A stretch of DNA of 64,000 bases from Pseudomonas sp. 6D_7.1_Bac1 (GTDB taxonomy: Bacteria; Pseudomonadota; Gammaproteobacteria; Pseudomonadales; Pseudomonadaceae), in contig NZ_JANLNW010000060.1 in the NCBI RefSeq assembly GCF_025465945.1, forward strand, positions 96,160-160,159, written 5' to 3'. Under the pieces are notes generated by a model, which did not search any database, was not told where the DNA came from, and saw only the letters and a list, made by a program, of their open reading frames with translations. Numbering within the stretch: the first letter of the stretch is position 1; each line of letters begins with the position of its first letter. This document shows, in pieces, positions 50,901-63,969 of the stretch. The position numbers and the translations under genes are program-made.

Positions 50901-52195
50901 AAACGGTGAAGGGTCGGTGCACGGTTGAGAAGCACTGGGTGTTCGCGGATAACTTCAGCGAGAACGTCCCAAACTTCCGGCAGCTCGCGCTCGACCATCT
51001 TCTTGGCAGCTTTGATGGTGGTCGCGAGACCACGCATTTCCAGCTTGCCGAAAATGAACGGTTTGAACAGCTCGAGAGCCATTTTCTTCGGCAGACCGCA
51101 CTGGTGCAGACGCAGGGTCGGACCTACGGTAATTACCGAACGACCGGAGTAGTCAACACGCTTACCGAGCAAGTTCTGACGGAAACGACCTTGCTTACCC
51201 TTGATCATGTCAGCCAGGGATTTCAGAGGACGCTTGTTGGAACCGGTGATAGCGCGGCCACGACGACCGTTGTCGAGCAAGGCGTCGACGGCTTCCTGCA
51301 ACATACGCTTCTCGTTGCGCACGATGATGTCCGGAGCGGACAGATCAAGCAGGCGCTTCAAGCGGTTGTTACGGTTGATCACTCGACGATACAGATCGTT
51401 GAGGTCGGAAGTCGCGAAACGACCGCCATCCAATGGGACCAGTGGACGCAGATCTGGCGGCAGAACCGGCAGAACGGTCAGCACCATCCACTCTGGCAAG
51501 TTGCCGGAACCCTGGAAGGCTTCCATCAACTTCAGACGCTTGGACAGCTTCTTGATTTTGGTTTCGGAGTTGGTTTGCGGAATTTCTTCACGCAGACGGC
51601 CAATCTCGTGTTCCAGGTCGATAGCGTGCAGCAGTTCACGGACAGCTTCGGCACCCATGCGGGCATCGAAATCGTCGCCGAACTCTTCCAGCGCTTCGAA
51701 GTACTGCTCGTCGTTGAGCAACTGACCTTTTTCAAGGGTGGTCATGCCTGGATCGATAACGACATAGCTCTCGAAGTAGAGAACGCGTTCGATATCACGC
51801 AGGGTCATGTCCATCAGCAAGCCGATACGGGACGGCAGCGATTTCAGGAACCAGATGTGGGCAACCGGCGAGGCCAGTTCGATGTGCGCCATGCGCTCAC
51901 GACGAACTTTTGCCAGCGCGACTTCAACTCCGCACTTCTCACAGATCACACCACGGTGCTTCAAGCGCTTGTACTTACCGCACAGGCACTCGTAATCCTT
52001 TACCGGGCCAAAGATCTTGGCGCAGAACAGGCCGTCACGCTCAGGTTTGAACGTACGGTAGTTGATGGTTTCCGGCTTTTTAACTTCACCGAACGACCAC
52101 GAACGGATCATCTCAGGCGATGCCAATCCGATACGGATGGCGTCGAACTCTTCGACTTGACCCTGGTTTTTCAGCAAATTCAGTAGGTCTTTCAA
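47996..52195 (-). CDS. rpoC: RNA polymerase beta' subunit (TTG start)
   Basis: 1399 residues. The start is TTG at 52195 (LKDLLNLLKNQ) with AGGAGGAAAGGCC upstream; the in-frame ATG at 52255 would overlap rpoB. Catalytic magnesium is held by NADFDGD. The N-terminal zinc site is CLCGKYKRLKHRGVICEKC and the second one is near SCETRYGICAKCYG. It follows rpoB by 63 bases and ends the rplJL-rpoBC unit. Confidence 0.98.
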   Translation of the reverse strand: MKDLLNLLKNQGQVEEFDAIRIGLASPEMIRSWSFGEVKKPETINYRTFKPERDGLFCAKIFGPVKDYECLCGKYKRLKHRGVICEKCGVEVALAKVRRERMAHIELASPVAHIWFLKSLPSRIGLLMDMTLRDIERVLYFESYVVIDPGMTTLEKGQLLNDEQYFEALEEFGDDFDARMGAEAVRELLHAIDLEHEIGRLREEIPQTNSETKIKKLSKRLKLMEAFQGSGNLPEWMVLTVLPVLPPDLRPLVPLDGGRFATSDLNDLYRRVINRNNRLKRLLDLSAPDIIVRNEKRMLQEAVDALLDNGRRGRAITGSNKRPLKSLADMIKGKQGRFRQNLLGKRVDYSGRSVITVGPTLRLHQCGLPKKMALELFKPFIFGKLEMRGLATTIKAAKKMVERELPEVWDVLAEVIREHPVLLNRAPTLHRLGIQAFEPVLIEGKAIQLHPLVCAAYNADFDGDQMAVHVPLTLEAQLEARALMMSTNNILSPANGEPIIVPSQDVVLGLYYMTREAINAKGEGRVFADLQEVDRVFRAGEAALHAKVKVRINETVNDRDGGSVSNTRIVDTTVGRALLFQVVPKGLSYDVVNLPMKKKAISKLINQCYRVVGLKETVIFADQLMYTGFAYSTISGVSIGVNDFVIPDEKARIISAATDEVKEIESQYASGLVTQGEKYNKVIDLWSKANDEVSKAMMANLSKEKVIDRHGVEVDQESFNSMYMMADSGARGSAAQIRQLAGMRGLMAKPDGSIIETPITANFREGLSVLQYFISTHGARKGLADTALKTANSGYLTRRLVDVAQDLVVTEIDCGTEHGLLMTPHIEGGDVVEPLGERVLGRVIARDVFKPGTEEVIVPAGTLVDEKWVEFIELNSIDEVIVRSPISCETRYGICAKCYGRDLARGHQVNIGEAVGVIAAQSIGEPGTQLTMRTFHIGGAASRTSAADSVQVKNGGTVRLHNLKHVERVDGCLVAVSRSGELAIADDYGRERERYKLPYGAVISVKEGDKVDAGAIVAKWDPHTHPIVTEMKGTVTYVGMEEGITIKRQTDELTGMTNIEVLDAKDRPAAGKDIRPAVKMVDDNGKDLLLPGTDVIAQYFLPANALVGVADGAKIAIGDVIARIPQETSKTRDITGGLPRVADLFEARRPKEASILAEVSGTIAFGKETKGKRRLVITPNDGSDPYEELIPKWRHLNVFEGEQVNRGEVISDGPSDPHDILRLLGVSALAKYIVNEIQDVYRLQGVKINDKHIETILRQMLRKVEIAESGDSTFIKGDQMELTHVLVENERLAGDDKFVSKFTRVLLGITKASLSTESFISAASFQETTRVLTEAAVTGKRDYLRGLKENVVVGRLIPAGTGLAYHSERKRRRDADKPLRVSASEVEAALTEALNLSGN

Positions 52196-52258
52196 GGCCT
52201 TTCCTCCTGGCGGAGCAGAGAGCGGGCAATCCTGCCCCGCTCTCATTCGCGTCACGTG

Positions 52259-56332
<4,074 letters not shown>

Positions 56333-56477
56333 CAGCGTTCCCCAGCTTGGTCACCTGCTTGTTTGGCCCCTCCCGACGGGAGCAGCCAGAAAATCGTGCA
56401 AACCCCATGGTTTGCGCCACCGCATCGGGTGGTTACAGCTCGTTATCGGAACCGACCCAGTCGGCTGCCAATAACGG

Positions 56478-56506
56478 AAAAAGGCCGGTGGCAAGAGCCA
56501 CCAGCC
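56478..56506 (-). promoter_or_regulatory. Attenuator hairpin between rplL and rpoB
   Basis: Minus-strand GGCTGGTGGC, loop TCTT, GCCACCGGCC (10 bp with one G-T pair) followed by five Ts. It lies in the 220-base rplL-rpoB gap, where E. coli has a partial terminator that keeps polymerase subunits below L7/L12 in amount. Confidence 0.85.
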
Positions 56507-56552
56507 ATCAGCCTTTCGCTTTACGCTCGGGCTGGAGGAGCAAAGTCGATGC

Positions 56553-56918
56553 TTACTTCAGCTCGACTTTAGCGCCTGCTTCTTCCAGAGTTGCTTTGGC
56601 TTTGTCAGCTGCGTCTTTGGCAACAGCTTCCAGAACCATGGCAGGAGCGCCGTCAACTACAGCCTTGGCTTCTTTCAGGCCCAGACCGGTCAGTTCACGT
56701 ACTGCCTTGATCACGTTAACTTTCTTCTCGCCAGCTTCCAGCAGCATGACGTTGAATTCGGTTTGCTCTTCAGCAACGGCAGCTACAGCAGCTGGACCAG
56801 CCGAAGCAGCAGCAGCGGTAACGCCGAATTTTTCTTCGAAAGCTTTGATCAGCTCAACAACCTGAATAACGGACATTTCAGCTACGGCGTTGAGGATATC
56901 GTCTTGAGAGATAGACAT
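56553..56918 (-). CDS. rplL: Ribosomal protein L7/L12
   Basis: 121 residues. The N-terminal dimerisation part (about 1-34) starts MSISQDDILNAVAEMSVIQV, an Ala-rich hinge (about 36-52) follows, and the C-terminal factor-binding domain has KVNVIKAVRELTGLGLKEAK. It forms the stalk with L10 and recruits translation GTPases. It follows rplJ by 77 bases. Confidence 0.97.
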   Translation of the reverse strand: MSISQDDILNAVAEMSVIQVVELIKAFEEKFGVTAAAASAGPAAVAAVAEEQTEFNVMLLEAGEKKVNVIKAVRELTGLGLKEAKAVVDGAPAMVLEAVAKDAADKAKATLEEAGAKVELK

Positions 56919-56995
56919 GACTCTAATTCCTGATTTGGGGACGGCCTACGCGACCATCGAAATAAACAAAAAAGCGCGAAAGGAAGTGCTCAGCC

Positions 56996-57496
56996 TTAGG
57001 CTGCAACGGCTTCTTTTTGGTCGCGAATAGCCGCCAGAGTACGAGCCAATTTGCTGGTAGCGCCTTGAATCACGCTCATCAGCTGGGAAATTGCTTCGTC
57101 ACGGGTCGGCAGAGTTGCCAGTACGTCGATCTGATTAGCTGCGAGGAACTTGCCCTCGAACGCAGCTGCCTTGATCTCGAACTTATCCTGACCTTTGGCG
57201 AATTCCTTGAACAAACGGGCAGCAGCGCCTGGATGTTGGTTGGAGAACGCGATCAAGGTCGGGCCGGTGAACACGTCGTTGAGAACACTGTATTCAGTGT
57301 CAGCAACAGCGCGCTTGAGCAGGGTGTTACGTACAACACGTACGTAAACGCCAGCCTCACGAGCCTCTTTACGGAGTCCGGTCATCGCGCCTACTGTTAC
57401 GCCACGGGCATCAGCCACGACAGCGGACAGAGCGACTTTGGCAGCCTCGTTGACTTCAGCGACGATGGCCTTCTTGTCTTCGAGTTTAATTGCCAC
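56996..57496 (-). CDS. rplJ: Ribosomal protein L10
   Basis: 166 residues starting MAIKLEDKKAIVAEVNEAAK. It anchors L7/L12 dimers to the ribosome through its C-terminal helix (LARTLAAIRDQKEAVAA). With L7/L12 it usually represses its own leader, here the 57497-57664 region. Confidence 0.97.
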   Translation of the reverse strand: MAIKLEDKKAIVAEVNEAAKVALSAVVADARGVTVGAMTGLRKEAREAGVYVRVVRNTLLKRAVADTEYSVLNDVFTGPTLIAFSNQHPGAAARLFKEFAKGQDKFEIKAAAFEGKFLAANQIDVLATLPTRDEAISQLMSVIQGATSKLARTLAAIRDQKEAVAA

Positions 57497-57664
57497 GGGT
57501 TTAACTCCTGCTTGTTACCGTTTCATCCAGCCGAGGCCGGATGTCGTTTTGGTGTCTGATTCGGTAAGGAACCGGGAGCACCATCTGCGTAGGCTTGAGG
57601 TTTAAGACTTGCGTCGCCTACGGTCTTGGATAGCCCCCGCCAGGCAGGGACCCCAATCTTTCAA
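57497..57664 (-). promoter_or_regulatory. L10 leader region of rplJL
   Basis: About 170 bases between rplA and rplJ without a gene. It contains potential pairings such as GTAGGC (in CCGTAGGCGACG) with GCCTAC, and CATCCGGCC with GGCTGGATG close to the rplJ start. In gammaproteobacteria this position holds an L10-binding autoregulatory leader with a kink-turn. I infer it by position and partial pairing, not by a verified fold. Confidence 0.6.
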
Positions 57665-57686
57665 TTGGCGCAATCACTTGCGCCAA
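57665..57686 (-). terminator. Hairpin after rplA
   Basis: TTGGCGCAA, loop TCAC, TTGCGCCAA: a perfect 9-bp stem 8 bases past the rplA stop, with only a short T-containing tail. Probably a processing or partial termination site ahead of the rplJ leader. Confidence 0.6.
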
Positions 57687-57694
57687 CCTGTGTC

Positions 57695-58390
57695 TTACGC
57701 GTCGAGCGAACCCTGGTCGATGACCAGACCTGGGCCCATAGTGGTGCTCAGGGTAACGCGCTTGACGTAAATACCTTTCGAGGAAGCTGGCTTGATACGC
57801 TTCAGATCAGCGATCAGGGCTTCAACGTTTTCCTTCAGCTTGACGGCATCGAAGCCGACTTTGCCAACGGAGGTGTGGATAATGCCGTTTTTGTCGGTGC
57901 GATAACGAACCTGACCAGCTTTTGCGTTTTTAACCGCGGTTGCTACGTCTGGAGTTACGGTGCCGACTTTAGGGTTAGGCATCAGGCCACGTGGACCGAG
58001 GATCTGACCCAACTGACCTACAACGCGCATTGCATCCGGGGAAGCAATAACTACGTCATAGTTCAGGTCGCCGCCTTTCATTTCGGCAGCCAGGTCATCC
58101 ATACCTACGCGATCAGCGCCGGCAGCCAGAGCAGCTTCAGCTGCTGGGCCTTGGGTGAACACAGCAACGCGAACGGTCTTGCCAGTGCCGTGTGGCAGCA
58201 CAGTAGCGCTACGAACAACCTGGTCAGATTTACGCGGGTCAACACCCAGGTTCACAGCAACGTCGAACGACTCGCTGAACTTGACAGTCGACAGCTCAGC
58301 CAGCAGAGCAGCGGCGTCTACAAAGTTGTAGGCCTTGCCCGCTTCGATTTTGCCAGCGATAGCCTTTTGGCGCTTGGTCAGCTTAGCCAT
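57695..58390 (-). CDS. rplA: Ribosomal protein L1
   Basis: 231 residues starting MAKLTKRQKAIAGKIEAGKA, forming the mobile stalk at the E site. The conserved GPRGLMPNPKVGTVTPDV is present. In E. coli L1 represses rplKA. Its start overlaps the rplK stop by one base (TAATG). Confidence 0.97.
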   Translation of the reverse strand: MAKLTKRQKAIAGKIEAGKAYNFVDAAALLAELSTVKFSESFDVAVNLGVDPRKSDQVVRSATVLPHGTGKTVRVAVFTQGPAAEAALAAGADRVGMDDLAAEMKGGDLNYDVVIASPDAMRVVGQLGQILGPRGLMPNPKVGTVTPDVATAVKNAKAGQVRYRTDKNGIIHTSVGKVGFDAVKLKENVEALIADLKRIKPASSKGIYVKRVTLSTTMGPGLVIDQGSLDA

Positions 58391-58821
58391 TACACACCCT
58401 CCACGTTAAGGCCCATGCTACGAGCAGAACCGGCGATAGTACGCACGGCTGCTTCCATATCAGCTGCAGTCAGATCCGCGTTTTTGGTTTTCGCGATTTC
58501 TTCCAGCTGAGCACGAGTTACAGTGCCAACCTTAACGGTGTTTGGACGAGCGGAACCGCTAGTCAAACCAGCAGCCTTCTTCAGCAGAACCGAAGCCGGG
58601 GTGCTTTTAGTTTCGAAAGTGAAGCTACGGTCGCTGTAGACAGTGATGATCACTGGAGTCGGCAGACCTGGCTCAATACCCTGAGTACGGGCGTTGAAAG
58701 CCTTGCAGAATTCCATGATGTTCACGCCATGCTGACCCAGAGCAGGACCAACAGGTGGGCTTGGGTTAGCCTGAGCGGCCTTCACTTGCAGCTTGATGTA
58801 AGCGGTAATCTTCTTGGCCAT
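58390..58821 (-). CDS. rplK: Ribosomal protein L11
   Basis: 143 residues starting MAKKITAYIKLQVKAAQANP at 58821; a start four codons upstream is possible but not family-like. It contains the PPVGPALGQHGVNIMEFCK loop. L11 forms the GTPase-associated centre and is the target of thiostrepton-type drugs and of RelA sensing. Confidence 0.97.
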   Translation of the reverse strand: MAKKITAYIKLQVKAAQANPSPPVGPALGQHGVNIMEFCKAFNARTQGIEPGLPTPVIITVYSDRSFTFETKSTPASVLLKKAAGLTSGSARPNTVKVGTVTRAQLEEIAKTKNADLTAADMEAAVRTIAGSARSMGLNVEGV

Positions 58822-58896
58822 GAGGCACTCCAATTACGGGTTCGAACGCCTCGAGAGGCTCCCCGGTTACTTGCGCGTTTATCCCAGTGACGACAA

Positions 58897-58923
58897 AACC
58901 CCACAGCCTAGGGCTGCGGGGTT
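58897..58923 (-). terminator. Terminator after nusG
   Basis: AACCCCGCAGCC and GGCTGTGGGGTT pair over 12 bp (one G-T) around 3 bases on the minus strand, then TTTTGTCG. It separates secE-nusG from rplKA. Confidence 0.85.
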
Positions 58924-58938
58924 GGGATGCTTGTTCGG

Positions 58939-59472
58939 CTAGACCTTTTCGACCTGGCTGAACTCTAGCTCTACCGGAGTAGAGCGACCGAAAATGAGCA
59001 CAGCGACCTGGATCCGGCTCTTTTCGTAGTTAACTTCTTCGACCGTGCCGTTGAAATCAGCAAACGGACCGTCGGTGACACGAACCACTTCACCCGGCTC
59101 GAACAGTGTCTTCGGCTTCGGCTTGTCGCTACCATCAGCAACACGACGCAGAATTGCTTCTGCCTCTTTATCAGTGATCGGTGCAGGCTTATCAGCAGTA
59201 CCGCCGATAAAACCCATCACCCGAGGAGTATCCTTGACCAAGTGCCAAGTACCCTCGTTCATGTCCATCTGGACCAGCACATAACCAGGGAAGAACTTAC
59301 GTTCGCTTTTGCGTTTCTGGCCATTACGCATTTCAACCACTTCTTCAGTGGGAACCAGAATTTCGCCGAAGCCATCTTCCATGCCAGCCAGCTTTACGCG
59401 CTCTACCAACGAGCGCATGACATGCTTCTCGTAACCCGAGTAAGCATGCACAACGTACCAACGCTTAGCCAC
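58939..59472 (-). CDS. nusG: NusG, transcription elongation factor
   Basis: 177 residues. The NGN domain (about 1-115) starts MAKRWYVVHAYSGYEKHVMR and the KOW domain (about 125-177) carries FEPGEVVRVTDGPFADFNGT. It couples RNA polymerase to the ribosome and to Rho. It follows secE by 9 bases and is ended by a strong terminator. Confidence 0.98.
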   Translation of the reverse strand: MAKRWYVVHAYSGYEKHVMRSLVERVKLAGMEDGFGEILVPTEEVVEMRNGQKRKSERKFFPGYVLVQMDMNEGTWHLVKDTPRVMGFIGGTADKPAPITDKEAEAILRRVADGSDKPKPKTLFEPGEVVRVTDGPFADFNGTVEEVNYEKSRIQVAVLIFGRSTPVELEFSQVEKV

Positions 59473-59481
59473 GGGACACCC

Positions 59482-59850
59482 TTAGCCAACAATCAAGGAA
59501 ACAAGCCAGCCGAGCAGGGAATCAAGCCCCCACAACAGCAACGCCATAACCAGAACAACAGCCACCACAATCAGGGTGGTCTGCGTGGTTTCTTGGCGAG
59601 TTGGCCACACGACTTTACGAATCTCGGTGCGAGCTTCCTTAACCAGTACAAAGAAAGACTTGCCCTTGACGGTCTGCAGGCCTACAAAGGCAGCTACAGC
59701 GGCAATAACAAGCAAAGCGAGTACGCGGTACAGGATCGGCAAAGCATGGTAATACTGATTGCCGACAACGCCAACAACCACCAAGGCGACTACTACAAGC
59801 CACTTGAGCAGATCGAAGCGAGAGCCTTGAGCTTCAGCTTTAGGAGTCAT
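59482..59850 (-). CDS. secE: SecE, translocase subunit
   Basis: 122 residues with three membrane helices (about 17-33, 38-58 and 92-117), the gammaproteobacterial type. The conserved amphipathic stretch KEARTEIRKVVWPTRQET lies before the last helix. It stabilises SecY. The tRNA-Trp gene is just upstream. Confidence 0.96.
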   Translation of the reverse strand: MTPKAEAQGSRFDLLKWLVVVALVVVGVVGNQYYHALPILYRVLALLVIAAVAAFVGLQTVKGKSFFVLVKEARTEIRKVVWPTRQETTQTTLIVVAVVLVMALLLWGLDSLLGWLVSLIVG

Positions 59851-59895
59851 CTATGAAGATCCTGTGAAAAGAAAGCCAGACACACCGAGTGAATC

Positions 59896-59971
59896 TGGCA
59901 GGTCAGGAGGGAATCGAACCCCCAACCTACGGTTTTGGAGACCGTCGCTCTGCCAATTGAGCTACTGACCT
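59896..59971 (-). tRNA. tRNA-Trp (CCA)
   Basis: 76 bases with an encoded 3' CCA. The acceptor stem AGGTCAG pairs with CTGACCT, the anticodon loop is CTCCAAA with anticodon CCA, and the T arm is GGGGGTTCGATTCCCTC. Its 5' end is one base after the T-tract of the tufB terminator. Confidence 0.97.
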
Positions 59972-59972
59972 A

Positions 59973-60006
59973 AAACAAAATTAGGCCGACCATTATGCCG
60001 GCCTAA
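59973..60006 (-). terminator. Terminator between tufB and tRNA-Trp
   Basis: Minus-strand TTAGGCCG and CGGCCTAA pair around a 9-base loop, followed by TTTTGTTTT that runs into the 5' end of tRNA-Trp. Confidence 0.88.
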
Positions 60007-60024
60007 AAAAGACATTACAACAAC

Positions 60025-61218
<1,194 letters not shown>

Positions 61219-61262
61219 CGAAATCACCCCTAGGAGAAGAATTAAGCAAGTCAAACAAGCCA

Positions 61263-61296
61263 TTAAAACAAAGGCAGATATTTTCATATCTGCCTT
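61263..61296 (-). terminator. Terminator-like hairpin between tRNA-Thr and tufB
   Basis: Perfect 11-bp stem AAGGCAGATAT, tetraloop GAAA, ATATCTGCCTT, then TGTTTT on the minus strand. Only 45 bases remain before tufB, with no clear promoter, so tufB must be read through it or be released by processing. Confidence 0.85.
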
Positions 61297-61302
61297 GTTA
61301 TA

Positions 61303-61378
61303 TGGAGCTCTTGAGCGGATTTGAACCGCTGACCTCACCCTTACCAAGGGTGTGCTCTACCAACTGAGCTACAAGAGC
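61303..61378 (-). tRNA. tRNA-Thr (GGT)
   Basis: 76 bases with encoded CCA. Acceptor GCTCTTG/CAAGAGC, anticodon loop TTGGTAA with anticodon GGT, T loop GGTTCAAATCC. Third tRNA of the cluster. Confidence 0.97.
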
Positions 61379-61404
61379 GAAACGCCGTGCACAACCTGCA
61401 AACT

Positions 61405-61478
<74 letters not shown>

Positions 61479-61503
61479 GTAAGCTTGCAGCTCACGCTAA
61501 AAA

Positions 61504-61588
<85 letters not shown>

Positions 61589-61601
61589 TAAGCGAGCCGG
61601 C

Positions 61602-61629
61602 ATTCTACATCACGCCGGCCTTCTGTCAA
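61602..61629 (-). promoter_or_regulatory. Sigma70 promoter of the tRNA-tufB operon
   Basis: Minus-strand TTGACA (61624-61629), 16-base spacer, TAGAAT (61602-61607), then the GC-rich discriminator GCCGGC, which is typical of stringently controlled stable-RNA promoters. Confidence 0.88.
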
Positions 61630-61730
61630 GCATTTTCTCATTAAAAACCTGAGGTTAGCTGCGTTGACCTCGCTTCACACCGCTAACCGTTAAAGGTCTT
61701 CACTGCGAAGCGGGCGCCATTCTATGCAAC

Positions 61731-62177
61731 CTATTCAGCAGTTGCAACCCCCTCGCACGGCATTATTTTATGTTTTAACTCATTGAATTCTTTAGCAAGG
61801 TTCTGCAACACGGAATCATCAGCCAAACGCCGGCTCTCTGGCGCTACACGCACCCAATAACCAACAGAATCAGGAAGAGAAGCAGATAGCTGCTGAACCT
61901 TGATGTCGAGACCAGACAACCGCTGCTCGAACGTCTTCGCCGTTTCCTGACGAGCAAAGCCACCCAGATAAAGGCAGCTATTATCCGCCTGCGCGGATTT
62001 ACCCTTGTCACGTGCAGCTGCCGCTTCGGGAGTCTCACTCAACAGGCGGATGTCCTGCTGCGAACCCCGATACAAACTCAACGGAGTGACGTCCTTCGCA
62101 CGCAAGGGCGCCTCCTGTTGATGCCAGACGTAATAGAACACATTGAGGACCAGCAACAGCAGAAACAACCAACGCAT
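61731..62177 (-). CDS. Membrane-anchored SPOR-like hypothetical protein
   Basis: 148 residues. A single N-terminal membrane anchor (MRWLFLLLLVLNVFYYVWH), a charged linker, then a SPOR-like alpha/beta domain (about 68-145) with CLYLGGFARQETAKTFEQRL and GYWVRVAP. SPOR domains bind denuded septal peptidoglycan, but this assignment is by pattern only. It starts 7 bases after coaX and is likely co-transcribed with coaX and birA. Confidence 0.7.
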   Translation of the reverse strand: MRWLFLLLLVLNVFYYVWHQQEAPLRAKDVTPLSLYRGSQQDIRLLSETPEAAAARDKGKSAQADNSCLYLGGFARQETAKTFEQRLSGLDIKVQQLSASLPDSVGYWVRVAPESRRLADDSVLQNLAKEFNELKHKIMPCEGVATAE

Positions 62178-62184
62178 AAAAACC

Positions 62185-62934
62185 TCAGGACAATGGGCAC
62201 GCCATAGCCAAACCTATGAATACGAGATCCGGTACCACCCGCGCCTCTGGCACGACTCCCGAAACCAGGCCTGCATCGCCACCAGTGAGGAACACCGAGA
62301 ACTCATGCCCCCAATAACTGCGCGCCAGCTCCAGCTGCGTCAGGACAAACCCTCTCAGCATCAACGAACACCCGCGCTCGACGGCCTCCACCGTATTTCG
62401 CCCAGGCTCAAAGCTCTCGAGCGCTCTCGATGCCGCGAGATCGTCATAGCGAATCCGCCGGGTATGGGTGCGCAACTGGTTACGCATCAAGGGCATTCCG
62501 GGACAAATGAACCCCCCCAGGTGCTTGCCATCCGCCGCAATAAAGTCCGCAGTAAGCGCCGTACCAAAATCGAGAACCAGACAAGCCCCCGAGGCAAGAT
62601 GAAATGCCCCAAGCATTGCAAGCCAGCGATCAAGCCCCAATCGCTGATAATCCTCGTAACCGTTGTGGACTCCAGACATTTCACGAGCCGGCGCCGCGCA
62701 GGACACCGTTACACCGAACGCATCCACCAACAAGGAAACAAGCGCAGCGGTCTCTTCATTGGTTCTTACACTCACCAGGCGACAGTACTTGAGATTCAGC
62801 GCATCACGGCCACGCAAACTTTCCAACAAGGCCTGATCCGAGTCGACAACCCCCTCGGCAATCAAGCGTGCCGCATCTGCCTGCAGCACACGCCATTTAA
62901 TAAAGCTGTTCCCGCAGTCGAGCTCAAGAATCAT
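62185..62934 (-). CDS. coaX: CoaX, type III pantothenate kinase
   Basis: First step of coenzyme A synthesis, 249 residues. ASKHA-fold motifs are ELDCGNSFIKWR at the N-terminus (phosphate 1), DRWLAMLGAFH, and DFGTALTADFI (about 120-132) with GGFICPGMPLM following. Type III enzymes are not feedback-inhibited by CoA. It overlaps birA by 11 bases, so translation is coupled. Confidence 0.95.
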   Translation of the reverse strand: MILELDCGNSFIKWRVLQADAARLIAEGVVDSDQALLESLRGRDALNLKYCRLVSVRTNEETAALVSLLVDAFGVTVSCAAPAREMSGVHNGYEDYQRLGLDRWLAMLGAFHLASGACLVLDFGTALTADFIAADGKHLGGFICPGMPLMRNQLRTHTRRIRYDDLAASRALESFEPGRNTVEAVERGCSLMLRGFVLTQLELARSYWGHEFSVFLTGGDAGLVSGVVPEARVVPDLVFIGLAMACPLS

Positions 62935-63883
62935 CGCGCAACCTCAGACTTAGCTCACCACCACTAAACACTTTTTCTACGCCGCCCACTTTCAAACGCA
63001 ATGCGCCTTGCCCATCAATTCCTATCACCTCACCGTCAATCCGGTTCACACCGGCAATCAGTGAAACTGTGCGCCCTTGCCATAGGTGCCCTTGCTCCCA
63101 TTCTGCCTGAAGCGCTGAAAACCCTCCCGACTGGTGACGACTCAAGTACTCCTGGAGAACAATCCCCAAACGCGCCACAAGAAGATTGCGATCAAACGCT
63201 TTACCTGCCTCGAGACGCATAGAGGTCCATTGCTGGTCTACCTCATCAGCTATCTGCATATTGACATTGATTCCCACGCCCAGAACGACGTGACACACAT
63301 CAGCAGGATCCCCAACCAACTCCAACAATATGCCGGCGATTTTTTTCTCACCAACCAGGACATCGTTAGGCCACTTCAAACCCGCACCGGCAATACCCAG
63401 ATCACGCAGCGCTTGCATTACAGCAAGACCGACAACCAGGCTAAGCCCCTCAAGCTGTCGCATACCACCATCAATACGCAGCACAAGGCTGTAGTAGATA
63501 TTTTCAGCAAACGGACTCACCCACCTGCGGCCGCGCCGACCACGACCAGCAGTTTGCCGCTCCGCAAGCACAAGAAACGGCGCAGCCATTCCACGCTCTA
63601 TAGAACGCAAAGCCTCAGCGTTGGTGGAATCAATCGAATCAAAGACAAGTACGGGCCAGTCGCAAGCAGGCGAATACTCACCGATCTCCACGGAATTGAG
63701 CAGAGTCAGCGGCGCACTCAACTGATAACCACGACCACGCACCTTGTGAATGGAGAGGCCCAATTCCGCCTCGAGGTGCTGGAGCTGCTTCCATACAGCG
63801 CTACGACTAATACCTAGAGCAGCGCCCAGCGCTTGGCCGGAATGGAAACGACCGTCCTTCAGGAGCTTTAACAACGTCAGCAT
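62924..63883 (-). CDS. birA: BirA, biotin ligase and repressor
   Basis: 319 residues. The N-terminal winged helix (about 1-65, GISRSAVWKQLQHLEAELG) indicates a repressor role on biotin genes. The catalytic domain has GRGRRGRRWVSPF, the biotinyl-AMP loop, and KWPNDVLV. A C-terminal SH3-like domain (about 270-317) completes it. It is the first gene of the birA-coaX-SPOR unit. Confidence 0.96.
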   Translation of the reverse strand: MLTLLKLLKDGRFHSGQALGAALGISRSAVWKQLQHLEAELGLSIHKVRGRGYQLSAPLTLLNSVEIGEYSPACDWPVLVFDSIDSTNAEALRSIERGMAAPFLVLAERQTAGRGRRGRRWVSPFAENIYYSLVLRIDGGMRQLEGLSLVVGLAVMQALRDLGIAGAGLKWPNDVLVGEKKIAGILLELVGDPADVCHVVLGVGINVNMQIADEVDQQWTSMRLEAGKAFDRNLLVARLGIVLQEYLSRHQSGGFSALQAEWEQGHLWQGRTVSLIAGVNRIDGEVIGIDGQGALRLKVGGVEKVFSGGELSLRLRDDS

Positions 63884-63969
63884 GCAAGTATCGCCTCACA
63901 ATGAGGTCCGCATGATAGCCATGCCCCGAGCCGTTGCATAGAAATCGTAAGAATCAACTTACTCGCAGG

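Noticed and set aside
61219..61347. N-terminal extension of tufB
   Set aside because: It runs through the tRNA-Thr gene and the terminator hairpin.
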